From Derxia gummosa DSM 723 (GTDB taxonomy: Bacteria > Pseudomonadota > Gammaproteobacteria > Burkholderiales > Burkholderiaceae_E), in contig NZ_AXWS01000007.1 in assembly GCF_000482785.1 (NCBI RefSeq), positions 744,001-808,000 on the forward strand: DNA of 64,000 nucleotides, written 5' to 3'. A model generated the notes under the pieces. It did not search any database, was not told the DNA's origin, and saw nothing but the letters and a program-made list of their open reading frames with translations. This document shows, one piece after another, positions 30,640 to 39,773 of the stretch (positions are counted from its first letter, which is position 1; every line of letters begins with the position of its first letter). Made by a program: the position numbers and the translations under genes.

Positions 30640-32382
30640 ATGAAAGCCAGTCAGTTCTTCATTTCCACGCAAAAAGAAGCGCCCGCCGACGCCGACATCA
30701 TTTCGCAGAAGCTCATGCTTCGCGCCGGCATGATCAAGAAGCTCGCCGCCGGCATCTACAACTACATGCCGATGGGCCTGCGCTCGATCCGCAAGGTCGA
30801 GGCCATCATCCGCGAGGAAATGAATGCCGCCGGCGCGACAGAGCTGCTGATGCCGGTCATCCAGCCGGCCGAGCTGTGGCAGGAGTCGGGCCGCTGGGAC
30901 AAGTACGGTCCCGAGCTAATGCGCATCAAGGATCGCCACGACCGCGACTTCATCGTGCAGCCCACCTCGGAAGAGGTCATCACCGACATCGCGCGCCAGG
31001 AGCTGCGCAGCTACCGCCAGCTGCCGCAGAACTGGTACCACATCCAGACCAAGTTCCGTGACGAGCGCCGTCCGCGCTTCGGCGTGATGCGCGGCCGCGA
31101 ATTCACGATGAAGGACGCCTACAGCTTCGACCGCAACACCGAGGGTGCGCTCAAGACCTACGACGCGATGTTCGCGGCCTATCTGCGCATCTTTGGCCGG
31201 CTCGGCCTGCAATTCCGCGCGGTCGCGGCCGATACGGGCTCGATCGGCGGCGACCGTTCGCACGAGTTCCAGGTGATCGCCGACGCGGGCGAGGATCTGC
31301 TCGTCTACAACCCCGAGACCGACTACGCCGCCAACATCGAGCTGGCCGAGGCCCTGCCGCTGTCGGCCGAGCGCGCCGCGCCCGCCGAGGAACTCACCCT
31401 CACGCTCACGCCCGGCACCGGTCGCTGCTCGGAGCTGGCCGACTACCTCAAGCTGCCGCTGTCGCGCACGATCAAGTCGCTCATCTTCGCGACCGAGGCG
31501 GAAGGCAAGCTCACCGGCATCTGGCTGCTGATGCTGCGCGGCGACCATGAACTCAACGAGATCAAGGCCGGCAAGCTGCCCGGCTTCGGCGACGGTTTCC
31601 GCATGGCGACCGAGGCCGAGATCATCGACCACTTCGGCTGCAAACCCGGCTTCCTGGGCCCGATCAAGACCGTCAAGCCGGTGCATGTGATCGCCGACCG
31701 CACCGTCGCCAACATGAGCGACTTCGTCGTCGGCGCGAACCAGGAGGACTATCACTACACCGGCGTGAACTGGGGCCGCGATCTGCCCGAGCCCGAACTC
31801 GTGGCCGACCTGCGCAACATCGTCGCGGGCGATCCGGCGCCGGACGGCAAGGGCGTGGTGGCGATCCAGCGCGGCATCGAGGTGGGTCATGTGTTCTACC
31901 TCGGCACCAAGTACTCGAAGGCACTCGACGCCACCTTCCTCGACGAGGACGGCAAGCCCAAGCATTTCGAGATGGGCTGCTATGGCATCGGCGTGACCCG
32001 CCTGCTCGGCGCCGCGATCGAACAGAACCATGACGCCAAGGGCATCGTCTGGCCGACCGCGATGGCGCCGTTCGAAGTGGTGGTGTGCCCGATCGGCGCC
32101 GACCGCAGCGAGGCCGTGCGCGAAGCCGCCTTCCGGCTGCATGACGAACTGGCCGCCGCCGGCATCGACGTGATCATCGACGACCGCGGCGAGCGCCCGG
32201 GCGTGATGTTTGCCGACTGGGAACTGATCGGCGTGCCCTACCGCGTCACGCTCGGCGACCGCGGCCTGAAGGAAGGCATGGTCGAGTTCCAGCACCGTCG
32301 CGACGAGGCCGCGACCAAGGTTGCGCTGGCCGGCATCGCCGCCACCGTCATCGGCCGCGTCAGGGCCGATCTGGCGGCCTGA
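30640..32382 (+). CDS. proS: Prolyl-tRNA synthetase
   Basis: This 580-residue class II synthetase carries the bacterial editing insertion. Visible are motif 1 with [22 protein letters not shown], motif 2 [26 protein letters not shown], the INS editing domain (~220-400) and motif 3 [17 protein letters not shown]. The ATG at 30640 gives [19 protein letters not shown], the usual N-terminus; an in-frame ATG nine codons upstream (30613) is possible. The nearby tRNA-Pro is its substrate, though distant and not co-transcribed. Confidence 0.97.
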   Translation: MKASQFFISTQKEAPADADIISQKLMLRAGMIKKLAAGIYNYMPMGLRSIRKVEAIIREEMNAAGATELLMPVIQPAELWQESGRWDKYGPELMRIKDRHDRDFIVQPTSEEVITDIARQELRSYRQLPQNWYHIQTKFRDERRPRFGVMRGREFTMKDAYSFDRNTEGALKTYDAMFAAYLRIFGRLGLQFRAVAADTGSIGGDRSHEFQVIADAGEDLLVYNPETDYAANIELAEALPLSAERAAPAEELTLTLTPGTGRCSELADYLKLPLSRTIKSLIFATEAEGKLTGIWLLMLRGDHELNEIKAGKLPGFGDGFRMATEAEIIDHFGCKPGFLGPIKTVKPVHVIADRTVANMSDFVVGANQEDYHYTGVNWGRDLPEPELVADLRNIVAGDPAPDGKGVVAIQRGIEVGHVFYLGTKYSKALDATFLDEDGKPKHFEMGCYGIGVTRLLGAAIEQNHDAKGIVWPTAMAPFEVVVCPIGADRSEAVREAAFRLHDELAAAGIDVIIDDRGERPGVMFADWELIGVPYRVTLGDRGLKEGMVEFQHRRDEAATKVALAGIAATVIGRVRADLAA

Positions 32383-32489
32383 GGCGGCGGGGCATGAGCG
32401 CACGCAACCCGTTGCGGAGAGCGGGCCTGCGCGGCCCCCTCGCCGCCATCGGCGCCGGCAAGCGGGTCGCCGCGTGCGAAGCCGTTCGC

Positions 32490-33164
32490 ATGCGCCGATG
32501 CCTTGCTGCCCTGGGCCTGATCGCGCTGGCCGGCCACGCCCACGCCGGCGCGCAGAAGGAAGAACAGCTCGCCGACTCGGTGCGCAGCGCGCTGCACGCG
32601 AGCATCGCCGACAGCGCGCCGCCCGAGCCGCTGTTCACCCGCTTCGAGGACCGGCTCGACTATCTCGTGTGGCTCGGCGAGATGGGCAACCGGCTCGCGC
32701 GCAAGTCGCCCGACTTCACCTTCCGTCAGGAGCTGCTGAGATCGGTCTGGTACGAGTCGAAGCGCGCCGGGCTGGAGCCTTCGCTCGTGCTCGGGCTGAT
32801 GGAAGTGGAATCGGGCTTCCGCAAGCACGCGATCTCGTCGGTGGGCGCGCGCGGCTACATGCAGGTGATGCCGTTCTGGTCGCGCCAGATCGGCAGCGGC
32901 GATCCGCGCGAGCTGTTCGACATGCGCGTCAACCTGCGCTACGGCTGCACCATCCTGCGCCACTACCTCGACCGCGAGGGCGGCGACCTGTTCCTGGCAC
33001 TGGGCCGCTACAACGGCAGCCGGGGGCGCAGCGAGTATCCCGACGCGGTCATGGGCGCCGCGCGCCGCTGGGTGTTCAAGCCCTCGCCGGCGCGCACGCA
33101 ATCGGTCGATGGCGCCACGCCGCCGGCCCTGCCCGGCAGCGCGGCCACGCGCCGCGCCGGCTGA
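32490..33164 (+). CDS. Lytic transglycosylase (SLT domain)
   Basis: This 224-residue secreted peptidoglycan lytic enzyme cleaves MurNAc-GlcNAc bonds with anhydro-product formation. A signal peptide, MRRCLAALGLIALAGHAHA, is followed by an SLT domain with catalytic Glu in LMEVESGFRKHAISSVGARG (E107), then YMQVMPFWSRQIG and LRYGCTILRHYLDREGGDLFLALGRYNG. The ATG at 32490 was chosen because it begins the signal peptide; an upstream in-frame ATG (32394) would bury it. It lies close behind proS, an arrangement seen in other Betaproteobacteria. Confidence 0.9.
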   Translation: MRRCLAALGLIALAGHAHAGAQKEEQLADSVRSALHASIADSAPPEPLFTRFEDRLDYLVWLGEMGNRLARKSPDFTFRQELLRSVWYESKRAGLEPSLVLGLMEVESGFRKHAISSVGARGYMQVMPFWSRQIGSGDPRELFDMRVNLRYGCTILRHYLDREGGDLFLALGRYNGSRGRSEYPDAVMGAARRWVFKPSPARTQSVDGATPPALPGSAATRRAG

Positions 33165-33334
33165 ACGCACGGGCCTCAAAGCAGGCACCGCACGCTGCCT
33201 TGCCGAACCAGCGGCGCGACCGGCGCAAGCTCGTCGTGCCCCTGTCGCCCGCCGGCATGCTGGAGTCAGTCCGAGTAACCACGCTTGAGCGCACCGGACA
33301 CGCCGGCTAGGTTCGCTTCCAGGGAGGATGAACG

Positions 33335-33883
33335 ATGGCCGCCAACGCCCAAGCCACCAACCACACCGAAGCCACCGACTGGGTCCTGCTCGACGGCGCG
33401 CCCGATGCCGCCGAACGCGGCCTGCCGCGCAGCCTCGACGAGATCGAACTCATCACCGAGCGCTGCCGACGCATGGTCACGCGGCGCGCCCTCGTGTCGA
33501 GCGCGGCGGCGATCGTGCCGCTGCCCGGCCTCGACGTGCTGGTGGACATCTCGATGCTCATGAAGCTGTTCGACGAGATCAACGCCGAGTTCGGGCTGTC
33601 GGCCGAGCAGGTTGAGCGGCTCGCGCCGCACCGGCGTGTCGTGGCCTATCAGATCGCGCTCGCGGCGGGCAGCGCCGTCGTCGGCAAGGTGGTCACGCGG
33701 GAACTGGTGGTGGCCGTGCTGAAGCGCCTAGGCGTGCAGATCACGGTGAAGCAGGCGGCGCGCTATGTGCCCGTTGCGGGCCAGGCCGTGTTGGCCGCGA
33801 TCTCGTTCGCGGCGCTGCGGCAGGTGGGGCGGGCCCACATCCGCGATTGCGCCCGGGTCGCCGGGCAGATGATTGCCGGCTGA
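33335..33883 (+). CDS. Small membrane-associated protein, unknown function
   Basis: This 182-residue protein has a polar N-terminus and then two or three hydrophobic segments: ALVSSAAAIVPLPGLDVLVDISMLMKLF, YQIALAAGSAVVGKVV and YVPVAGQAVLAAISFAAL. The pattern 'RRALVSSAAA-VPLPGLD-DI-ML..L...IN..FGL...Q' occurs in uncharacterised proteobacterial proteins related in style to DUF697/EcsC-type membrane proteins. I do not recognise a function. A GGAGG ribosome-binding sequence lies 7 bp before the ATG. It converges with the SWIB gene. Confidence 0.6.
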   Translation: MAANAQATNHTEATDWVLLDGAPDAAERGLPRSLDEIELITERCRRMVTRRALVSSAAAIVPLPGLDVLVDISMLMKLFDEINAEFGLSAEQVERLAPHRRVVAYQIALAAGSAVVGKVVTRELVVAVLKRLGVQITVKQAARYVPVAGQAVLAAISFAALRQVGRAHIRDCARVAGQMIAG

Positions 33884-33894
33884 CCCGCGCGCTA

Positions 33895-33910
33895 CGGCCC
33901 GAGCGGGCCG
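33895..33910. terminator. Possible bidirectional hairpin between convergent genes
   Basis: CGGCCCG-AG-CGGGCCG, a perfect 7-bp stem exactly between the stops of the membrane-protein gene and the SWIB gene. There is no T-run on either side, so any termination would not be classical. Confidence 0.35.
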
Positions 33911-33925
33911 CAGTGACTCAGACCC

Positions 33926-34375
33926 TCAGGTCAGGTTCGCCGAGACGAACTTGGCGAGGTCGAACATCGAGGCCGAATCGGCACCCGCGAACAGCGCCTT
34001 CAGCTTGGCATCGGCGTTGATGTTGCGACGGTTGGTCGCATCCTGCAGGTTGTGCTTCTTGATGTAGTCCCAGATCTTCTTGGTGGCGATCGGGCGGGCG
34101 ATGGGCTTGTCGCCGACGATGGCGGCCAGGATGGCGCTCGGAGTCAGTTCCTTCATGAGCGCGGGATTGGGCGCGCGCTTGGCCGGGGCCTTCTTGGCGG
34201 CCGGAGCCTTCTTGGCGGCAGCGGCCTTCTTGGCGGGCGCGGCGGCCTTCTTGGCCGGGGCAGCAGCCTTGGGCGCGGGCGCCGGAGCGGCGGCGGCCTT
34301 CTTGACGGGCGCCGGGGCGGGGGCGGCTTTCTTCGCGACGGCCTTCTTGGCCGGGGCCTTCTTGGCAGTTGCCAT
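33926..34375 (-). CDS. Histone-H1-like protein with C-terminal SWIB/MDM2 domain
   Basis: The protein has 149 residues. Residues ~1-68 are almost only Lys, Ala and Pro in KKA/AKK repeats, like eukaryotic histone H1 tails and bacterial H1-like proteins. Residues ~72-149 form a SWIB domain (LTPSAILAAIVGDKPIARPI, ATKKIWDYIKKHNLQD, NADAKLKALFAG, MFDLAKFVSANLT). It probably binds DNA through the tail; the partner of the SWIB fold in bacteria is unknown. A good AGGAGA ribosome-binding sequence and a TTGACA -35 upstream suggest strong expression. The repeat tract may vary in length between strains. Confidence 0.9.
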   Translation of the reverse strand: MATAKKAPAKKAVAKKAAPAPAPVKKAAAAPAPAPKAAAPAKKAAAPAKKAAAAKKAPAAKKAPAKRAPNPALMKELTPSAILAAIVGDKPIARPIATKKIWDYIKKHNLQDATNRRNINADAKLKALFAGADSASMFDLAKFVSANLT

Positions 34376-34423
34376 GGTCTATCTCCTGGGGGCGCGAAAG
34401 GCGCCGTCGTTCGTGACCGAGCG

Positions 34424-34452
34424 AGAATCGAACACGCCTTTTTGGGTGTCAA
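34424..34452 (-). promoter_or_regulatory. Promoter of the SWIB gene
   Basis: Minus strand: perfect -35 TTGACA (34452-34447), 17-bp spacer, weak -10 GATTCT (34429-34424). The start of transcription would be ~40 bp before the ATG. Confidence 0.55.
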
Positions 34453-34784
34453 GCCGATTCAATGAAAATGAATGCTCTGTCACGCACTTTCCCTAGGGAC
34501 GAGCGGCAGAAATTCGCGGCAAGCGGCAACCCCGCGCAAGGGCTCGAAACACTGCCGAAACTGCATCTTGTGTCGCTCATCAATGGCGACACTACCTGTA
34601 GCGCTTCAAGACGGCAATTCTTTCCGCAGCGCATCAAGAAACGGTAACGCGCGTGCACCGTGGCTTCCTGGGGCGCCGCGCGGACGGGCGGAATCCCTCG
34701 CGGACCGACGGCAAGCCTGTTGCCCGCGACAAACACCCAGGCGGACACCTCCTGGCGCACCAGCCACACGCAATCCGCGCGCAA

Positions 34785-34812
34785 ACAAGAAGGCCGCCCC
34801 GAAGAGCGGCCC
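34785..34812 (-). terminator. Likely Rho-independent terminator after ffh
   Basis: Minus strand: GGCCGC-TCTTCGGG-GCGGCC followed by TTCTTGTTT, 36 bp after the ffh stop. The stem is short but GC-rich and the tail is T-rich. Confidence 0.65.
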
Positions 34813-34847
34813 CTGGAAAGCCGTTTAAGAAAGTGATGCGCCGGCGC

Positions 34848-36260
34848 TCAGCGCCCCCCGAAGGGATTCTTGCCGCCGAAGGGACCGCCACCACCCATCA
34901 TTCCCTTCATGCTGCGCATGAGCTTGCCGATGCCGCCCTTCTGCATCTTCTTCATCATGGTCTGCATCTGATCGAACTGGTTCAGCAGCCGATTGACCTC
35001 CTGCACCGGCACGCCGGCGCCGGCCGCGATGCGGCGCTTGCGGCCCGCCTTGATGAGATCGGGCTTAGCGCGCTCGGCCGGCGTCATCGAGTTGATGATC
35101 CCTTCCATGCGCGCGATCTGCTTCTCGGCCTGGCCCATGTCGGCCTGACCGGCCGCGGCCTGGAACTGCGCCGGCAGCTTGTCCATCAAGCTGCCGAGGC
35201 CGCCCATCTTCTTCATCTGGCTGATCTGCGCCTTGAAGTCTTCGAGGTCGAAGCCGCCGCCCTTGCGCAGCTTCTCGGCCACCTTCTGCGCCTCGGCCAT
35301 GTCGATGCCCTTCTGGGCTTCCTCGACGAGGGCAAGGATGTCGCCCATGCCGAGAATGCGCTGGGCCATGCGGTCGGGATGAAAGGCTTCGAGGCCGTCG
35401 AGCTTCTCGCCCACGCCCGCGAACTTGATCGGCTTGCCGGTGATGTGGCGCACCGACAGCGCCGCCCCGCCGCGCGAATCGCCGTCGAGCTTGGTGAGGA
35501 TTACGCCCGTGAGCGGCAGCGCGTCGTTGAAGGCCTTGGCGGTGTTGACCGCGTCCTGGCCCGTCATCGCGTCGACGACGAACAGCGTCTCGATCGGATT
35601 GATCGCGGCGTGCAGCGCCTTGATCTCGTTCATCATCGCCTCGTCGATGCCGAGGCGGCCGGCCGTGTCGACGATGAGCACGTCGTGGTAGTGGCGCTTC
35701 GCCCAGTCGATCGCTGCGAGGCCGATGTCGACCGGCTTCTGGTCGCCGGTCGAGGGGAAGAAATCGGCGCCGACCTGCCCCGCCACCGTCTCAAGCTGCT
35801 TGATCGCCGCCGGGCGGTACACGTCGGCCGACACCACCAGCACCTTTTTCTTCTTCTGCTCCTTCAGCCACTTGGCGAGCTTGCCGACGGTGGTGGTCTT
35901 GCCCGCGCCCTGCAGGCCGGCCATGAGGATGATCGCGGGCGGCTGGGTGGCGAAATTCAGCTCCGCGTCCTTGCGGAAGGCTTCCGGATCGGCGCTGCCG
36001 CCGATGATGGCCGTCAGCTCGCGCTGCACCACGCCCACCAGCGCCTGGCCCGGCGACAGCGAGGTGATCACCTCTTCGCCGAGCGCCTTCTCCTTCACGC
36101 GCGCGATGAACTCGCGCACCACGGGCAGCGCCACGTCGGCCTCCAGCAGCGCGAGGCGCACCTCGCGCAGCATCTCGGCGGAATTAGCTTCGGTGATGCG
36201 GGCTTCGCCGCGCATGGTCTTGACGACCTTGGCGAGGCGTTGGGACAGGTTGTCGAACAT
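34848..36260 (-). CDS. ffh: Signal recognition particle protein Ffh (SRP54)
   Basis: This 470-residue GTPase binds signal sequences and 4.5S RNA and targets nascent membrane proteins to FtsY. An N-domain bundle (1-~85) is followed by the G domain with P-loop GLQGAGKTTT (115-124), DTAGRLGID and TKLDGDSRGGAALS. A Met-rich M domain (~330-470) ends in MMGGGGPFGGKNPFGGR. The ATG at 36260 gives MFDNLSQRLAKVVKTMRG, the family start. No 4.5S RNA gene is seen nearby. Confidence 0.97.
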   Translation of the reverse strand: MFDNLSQRLAKVVKTMRGEARITEANSAEMLREVRLALLEADVALPVVREFIARVKEKALGEEVITSLSPGQALVGVVQRELTAIIGGSADPEAFRKDAELNFATQPPAIILMAGLQGAGKTTTVGKLAKWLKEQKKKKVLVVSADVYRPAAIKQLETVAGQVGADFFPSTGDQKPVDIGLAAIDWAKRHYHDVLIVDTAGRLGIDEAMMNEIKALHAAINPIETLFVVDAMTGQDAVNTAKAFNDALPLTGVILTKLDGDSRGGAALSVRHITGKPIKFAGVGEKLDGLEAFHPDRMAQRILGMGDILALVEEAQKGIDMAEAQKVAEKLRKGGGFDLEDFKAQISQMKKMGGLGSLMDKLPAQFQAAAGQADMGQAEKQIARMEGIINSMTPAERAKPDLIKAGRKRRIAAGAGVPVQEVNRLLNQFDQMQTMMKKMQKGGIGKLMRSMKGMMGGGGPFGGKNPFGGR

Positions 36261-36501
36261 GGATCGGGCCTGGAAGGGCGCGCGCCCCGGCGGGGCGATG
36301 CTGCGCGGAATGAGGATGGCGGCCGGCAGGCCGGCCTGTCGGCGCCACCGCGTCGCGCGCCCCGCGCGGCCGACTGGCGACGAAGCGCGCGGCAGCGGAG
36401 GCATCGCCCGGCGGCCCCGGACGTTACGCGCGGATTCTACGCGGCGCCCCGGTGCCCTCCGAGGCGCAGAATCTGCCGCTGATGCCACGCACGGATCGCC
36501 C

Positions 36502-37353
36502 ATGACCACCAAGACCAAGACGCCGCGCCCGCCCTTCGGCCAGGGCAAGTCTCCGCTCAAGCCCTGGATCGCCGATGGCGACTTCCGCCTGCGCAACTTC
36601 GACCCGGCCGACCGCAGCCTGCGCGGCGCCGACAAGGCCGCCGGCCTGGCTAAGCTCGATGCGCTCAGCGGACGCCTCGACGCGCTCCAGAACCTGCTCT
36701 ACGCCGGCCAGAAGCACCGCCTGCTCGTGCTGCTGCAAGGCATGGACACGAGCGGCAAGGACGGCACGATCCGCCATGTGTTCGCGCATGTGGACCCGCT
36801 CGGCGTGCGCGCCGTGCCCTTCAAGGCGCCGACGCCGCCCGAGGCCGCGCGCGACTTCCTGTGGCGCGTGCATGCCCAGGTGCCGGGCGGCGGCGAGACG
36901 GTGATCTTCAACCGCAGCCATTACGAGGACGTGCTGGTACCGGCGGTATACGGCCGGATCGACACGGCCGAGGTCGAGCGCCGGCTCGCGCACATCCGCG
37001 ACTTCGAGCGGATGCTGGTCGAGACCGGCACCACGCTGGTGAAGTGCTTCCTGCACATCTCGAAGGACGAACAGAAGGCCCGCCTGCGCGACCGCCTCGA
37101 CACGCCCGAGAAGCGCTGGAAGTTCGATCCGCACGACCTCGTGGACCGCGAGCGCTGGGACGACTACCAGGCCGCCTACGAACGCGCGATCGAGGCCACG
37201 ACCACGCCCTGGGCGCCATGGCTCATCGTGCCGGCCGACTCCAAGACGAACCGCAACGTGATGGTGGCCACCGCCATCGTCGAGGCGCTGGAATCGCTCG
37301 ACCTCCAGGTGCCGGTGAATCCGGCGGTGAAGAAGGGCATGAAGTTCGATTGA
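36502..37353 (+). CDS. ppk2: Polyphosphate kinase 2 family protein
   Basis: This 283-residue single-domain PPK2 transfers phosphate between polyphosphate and nucleotides. Walker A GMDTSGKDG (80-88), Walker B/lid region VIFNRSHYEDVLVPAVYG and KRWKFDPHDLVDRERWDDYQ are typical of the one-domain, nucleoside-phosphate-phosphorylating group. The class (AMP or ADP preference) cannot be decided from sequence. The ATG at 36502 gives MTTKTKTPRPP. It is divergent from ffh across 241 bp that hold nothing I recognise. Confidence 0.92.
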   Translation: MTTKTKTPRPPFGQGKSPLKPWIADGDFRLRNFDPADRSLRGADKAAGLAKLDALSGRLDALQNLLYAGQKHRLLVLLQGMDTSGKDGTIRHVFAHVDPLGVRAVPFKAPTPPEAARDFLWRVHAQVPGGGETVIFNRSHYEDVLVPAVYGRIDTAEVERRLAHIRDFERMLVETGTTLVKCFLHISKDEQKARLRDRLDTPEKRWKFDPHDLVDRERWDDYQAAYERAIEATTTPWAPWLIVPADSKTNRNVMVATAIVEALESLDLQVPVNPAVKKGMKFD

Positions 37354-37471
37354 GGACGCGGCGGCGTTCGGATCGGCGCCGGGCCGGCAGGACGCCGGTC
37401 GCCCGTGCCGGCGAGCCGCCCTCGGTCACGCACGGTCGCTCCGGTCGCGCTCGGCCCCGCCCCGGTCGCGC

Positions 37472-38317
37472 TCAGCCGCCGAAGGGCACGAGCCTCGCGC
37501 CGGCGTCGGCCAGATCGGCGGCGAAGTCATCCGAGGCGAGATAGGCGTGTTCGCGCAGGCGGGCGGCGGCGATCGGGTCGGCGACCGACGCCAGCGCGGC
37601 GGCAGTCCCGGAAGCCGACAGCGCGCCCGCGGACGGCATGCCGCCCGCGCCGGTGGCCGGCGCCCCGGCCATGCCCGGATGGCACATCACCAGCCCGCCG
37701 TCACCGCAGCGCGCGAGCCAGCGCCGCATCAGCGCGCGATAGGGCTCGCGCTCGTCGAAGGCATACACGCCGTCGAAGTCGGCATTCATGCGCAGGCCGG
37801 CGCGGCGCGCCATGCGGCCGAGCGCGGCGGCGCCCAGACCCGCGATGACCGCCGCCTTCGCGCCGCGCCAGCCGGCCGGCCGGGTCGAGCGCAGCGCCGG
37901 CTTCCAGCCGCGCTCGGCCAGCGCGGCGAGCAGCGCCTCGCGCACGATCGGCAGCTGGTGCACATGCTGGTGGCCGTCGATGTAGTCGGGCGTGCAACCG
38001 ATCGCGGCGGCACAGGCGTCGAGCTGGCGCGCGATGTCGGCGGCGATGGCGCGGCGGTCGAGTCGGCCGGTGTAGCTGCGCGCGATGACATCGCCGAGCG
38101 ACCAGGCCAGCGCCCCCGGCAGCGCGTCGGTGAAGTTGAGATGCAGCCCGAGCGACAGGCCGCTCGCGCGCAGCCGCGGCAGCCAGCGCGCGAGCGCCGG
38201 GCCGTCGGTCATGACGCTCGTGGCGCTCAGGCGACCGCGCGCGGCCAGATCGACGATGGCGGCGCAGGCGGCATCGGTATAGCCGAAGTCGTCGGCGCAG
38301 AGGACGAGGGACTTCAA
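37472..38317 (-). CDS. ChbG/HpnK (YdjC-like) family deacetylase
   Basis: This 281-residue metal-dependent carbohydrate deacetylase has the N-terminal LVLCADDFGYTDA with the Asp pair, HLNFTD, and GHQHVHQLP with the metal-binding histidines. The start is taken as TTG (38317), which overlaps the gtrA stop (TTGA) and gives the usual L/M-K-S-L-V-L start; a GTG five codons upstream is an alternative. Its place after GT2 and gtrA suggests it deacetylates a polyprenyl-linked or hopanoid-linked sugar, but the substrate is unknown. Confidence 0.87.
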   Translation of the reverse strand: MKSLVLCADDFGYTDAACAAIVDLAARGRLSATSVMTDGPALARWLPRLRASGLSLGLHLNFTDALPGALAWSLGDVIARSYTGRLDRRAIAADIARQLDACAAAIGCTPDYIDGHQHVHQLPIVREALLAALAERGWKPALRSTRPAGWRGAKAAVIAGLGAAALGRMARRAGLRMNADFDGVYAFDEREPYRALMRRWLARCGDGGLVMCHPGMAGAPATGAGGMPSAGALSASGTAAALASVADPIAAARLREHAYLASDDFAADLADAGARLVPFGG

Positions 38318-38724
38318 CGCGCGAACACCCACAGCCGCGACAGCGCGAAGGTGAGCGCCGCGACCGCGCCCAGCACCAGGAACAGCGCGAGCTGGTACGA
38401 CAGCGCGGTGAAGCGCAGCAGCGCCCAGAACATGCCCTCGTTCAGCACGAAGCCCGTCAGCGCCACCGCCAGGAATTGCGGCGCCGCGCGGCCGTGCGAC
38501 TTGGTCGAGCCGAAGGTGAAATTGCGGTGGCCGAAATAGCTCACGCCCACCGCGACCAGGAAGCCGCCCAAATTGCAGGCCAGCTTGACCGCGTCGCCCG
38601 GCTCGTCGCCGCCGCCCGCGCGCAGCGCCTCGACCAGCGCGATCACCACGGCCATGTGGGTCGCGGCCGCGCCGCCGCCCACCATCACGAAACGGAAGAC
38701 CTGCTCGAACATCGCGCGGCTCAT
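38314..38724 (-). CDS. GtrA-like membrane protein
   Basis: This 136-residue protein has four predicted transmembrane helices, beginning FEQVFRFVMVGGGAAATHMAVVIAL and ending SRLWVFAR, the classic GtrA/DPMS layout. Family members are thought to flip polyprenyl-phosphate sugars across the inner membrane. The ATG overlaps the GT2 stop (ATGA), and its stop overlaps the hpnK-like start, so all three are translationally coupled. Confidence 0.9.
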   Translation of the reverse strand: MSRAMFEQVFRFVMVGGGAAATHMAVVIALVEALRAGGGDEPGDAVKLACNLGGFLVAVGVSYFGHRNFTFGSTKSHGRAAPQFLAVALTGFVLNEGMFWALLRFTALSYQLALFLVLGAVAALTFALSRLWVFAR

Positions 38725-39773
38725 CCGCGCGCGCCGATGCCGTTGGGCTCGAAGCCGGCGTGATGCGGCCGGCCGGCGAGCGGGCTGCAATCGACGCGGC
38801 GGCCGACGATGTAGGTCGGGCGGCGCTTGACCTCGGTGTAAACGCGGCCGAGGTACTCGCCGATGATGCCGATGGAAAACATCTGCACGCCGGCGAAGAA
38901 CATGATCGATGCCGCCACCGTCGCGAAGCCCGGAATGGCCTCGCCCCAGCACACGCGCTCGAACACGATCCACAGGCCGTACAGCGCGGCCAGCACCGAG
39001 ATGAAGGCGCCGGCCATGCGCACCGCCTTGAGCGGCAGGTCGGTGAAGGCGACGAGGCCGGTCATCGCGAGCCGGCGCAGCGCCTTGAAGTTGAAGCTGG
39101 ACACGCCGCTCTCGCGCTCGCGCACCTCAAACTCGATCGATTCGCTCCTGAAGCCGACCCAGGCATAGAGGCCCTTCATGAAACGGTTGCGCTCGGGCAG
39201 CTGGAGGATAGCGTCGGCGACGCGGCGGTCCATGAGGCGGAAGTCGCCCGCGTCGGGCGGGATCGGCACGGCCGAGCCGCGCGACATCAGCGCGTAGAAG
39301 GCCTTGGTGCCGGCGCGCTTGGCCCAGTGCTCGTCGTCACGGTCGGTGCGCACGCCGTAGATCATGTCCACGCCGGCCTTCCAGCGCTCGATCATCGGGC
39401 CGATCGTGCCGAAGGGATGCTGGAAGTCGGAGTCGATGATGAGCACGCAGTCGCCGCGCGCGCCTTCGAGGCCCGCGGTGAGCGCGGCTTCCTTGCCGAA
39501 GTTGCGCGACAGGTCGAGCAGGCAGACGCCGTACTGGCCGGCGACGCGCTCGATCTCGGCGGCGGTGGCGTCGCGGCTGCCGTCGTTGATCGCGATGATC
39601 TCGACCTCGTCGGCGAGCGGCCGCACGGCGGCGTGCAGCTCGGCGATGAAGCGCGCGATGTGGCTGACCTCGTTATAGGCCGGGACGATGCAGCTGAGGG
39701 TGAAACGCGAGGGCCGGATGCCGGACGCGGTGGTCGCGGGCGTGGCCGCGGACGGGAAAGCAGGTGAATTCAT
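38721..39773 (-). CDS. GtrB/DPMS-type GT2 glycosyltransferase
   Basis: This 350-residue membrane-anchored transferase probably charges undecaprenyl phosphate with a sugar. The GT2 core has CIVPAYNE, IAINDGSRDAT, SRNFGKEAALTAGLEGARGD and the DxD-containing LIIDSDFQHP. Two C-terminal transmembrane helices (~250-275, ~285-310) precede GEYLGRVYTEVKRRPTYIV, the family signature. It is first in the coupled GT2-gtrA-deacetylase cluster. Confidence 0.93.
   Translation of the reverse strand: MNSPAFPSAATPATTASGIRPSRFTLSCIVPAYNEVSHIARFIAELHAAVRPLADEVEIIAINDGSRDATAAEIERVAGQYGVCLLDLSRNFGKEAALTAGLEGARGDCVLIIDSDFQHPFGTIGPMIERWKAGVDMIYGVRTDRDDEHWAKRAGTKAFYALMSRGSAVPIPPDAGDFRLMDRRVADAILQLPERNRFMKGLYAWVGFRSESIEFEVRERESGVSSFNFKALRRLAMTGLVAFTDLPLKAVRMAGAFISVLAALYGLWIVFERVCWGEAIPGFATVAASIMFFAGVQMFSIGIIGEYLGRVYTEVKRRPTYIVGRRVDCSPLAGRPHHAGFEPNGIGARG

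Larger units (their letters stand above)
34376..34847. other. Intergenic region between SWIB gene and ffh
   Basis: 472 bp with no believable gene. It holds the SWIB promoter at its left end, the ffh terminator at its right end, and a perfect inverted repeat GTGTCGC-9-GCGACAC (34570-34592) between them. The middle part has lower GC than its surroundings. A small RNA cannot be excluded, but I see no family match. Confidence 0.5.

Noticed and set aside
36261-36635. 124-residue N-terminal extension of Ffh
   Set aside because: Canonical Ffh starts at MFDNLSQRL; the extension is Arg/Pro-rich and overlaps the divergent ppk2 gene start.
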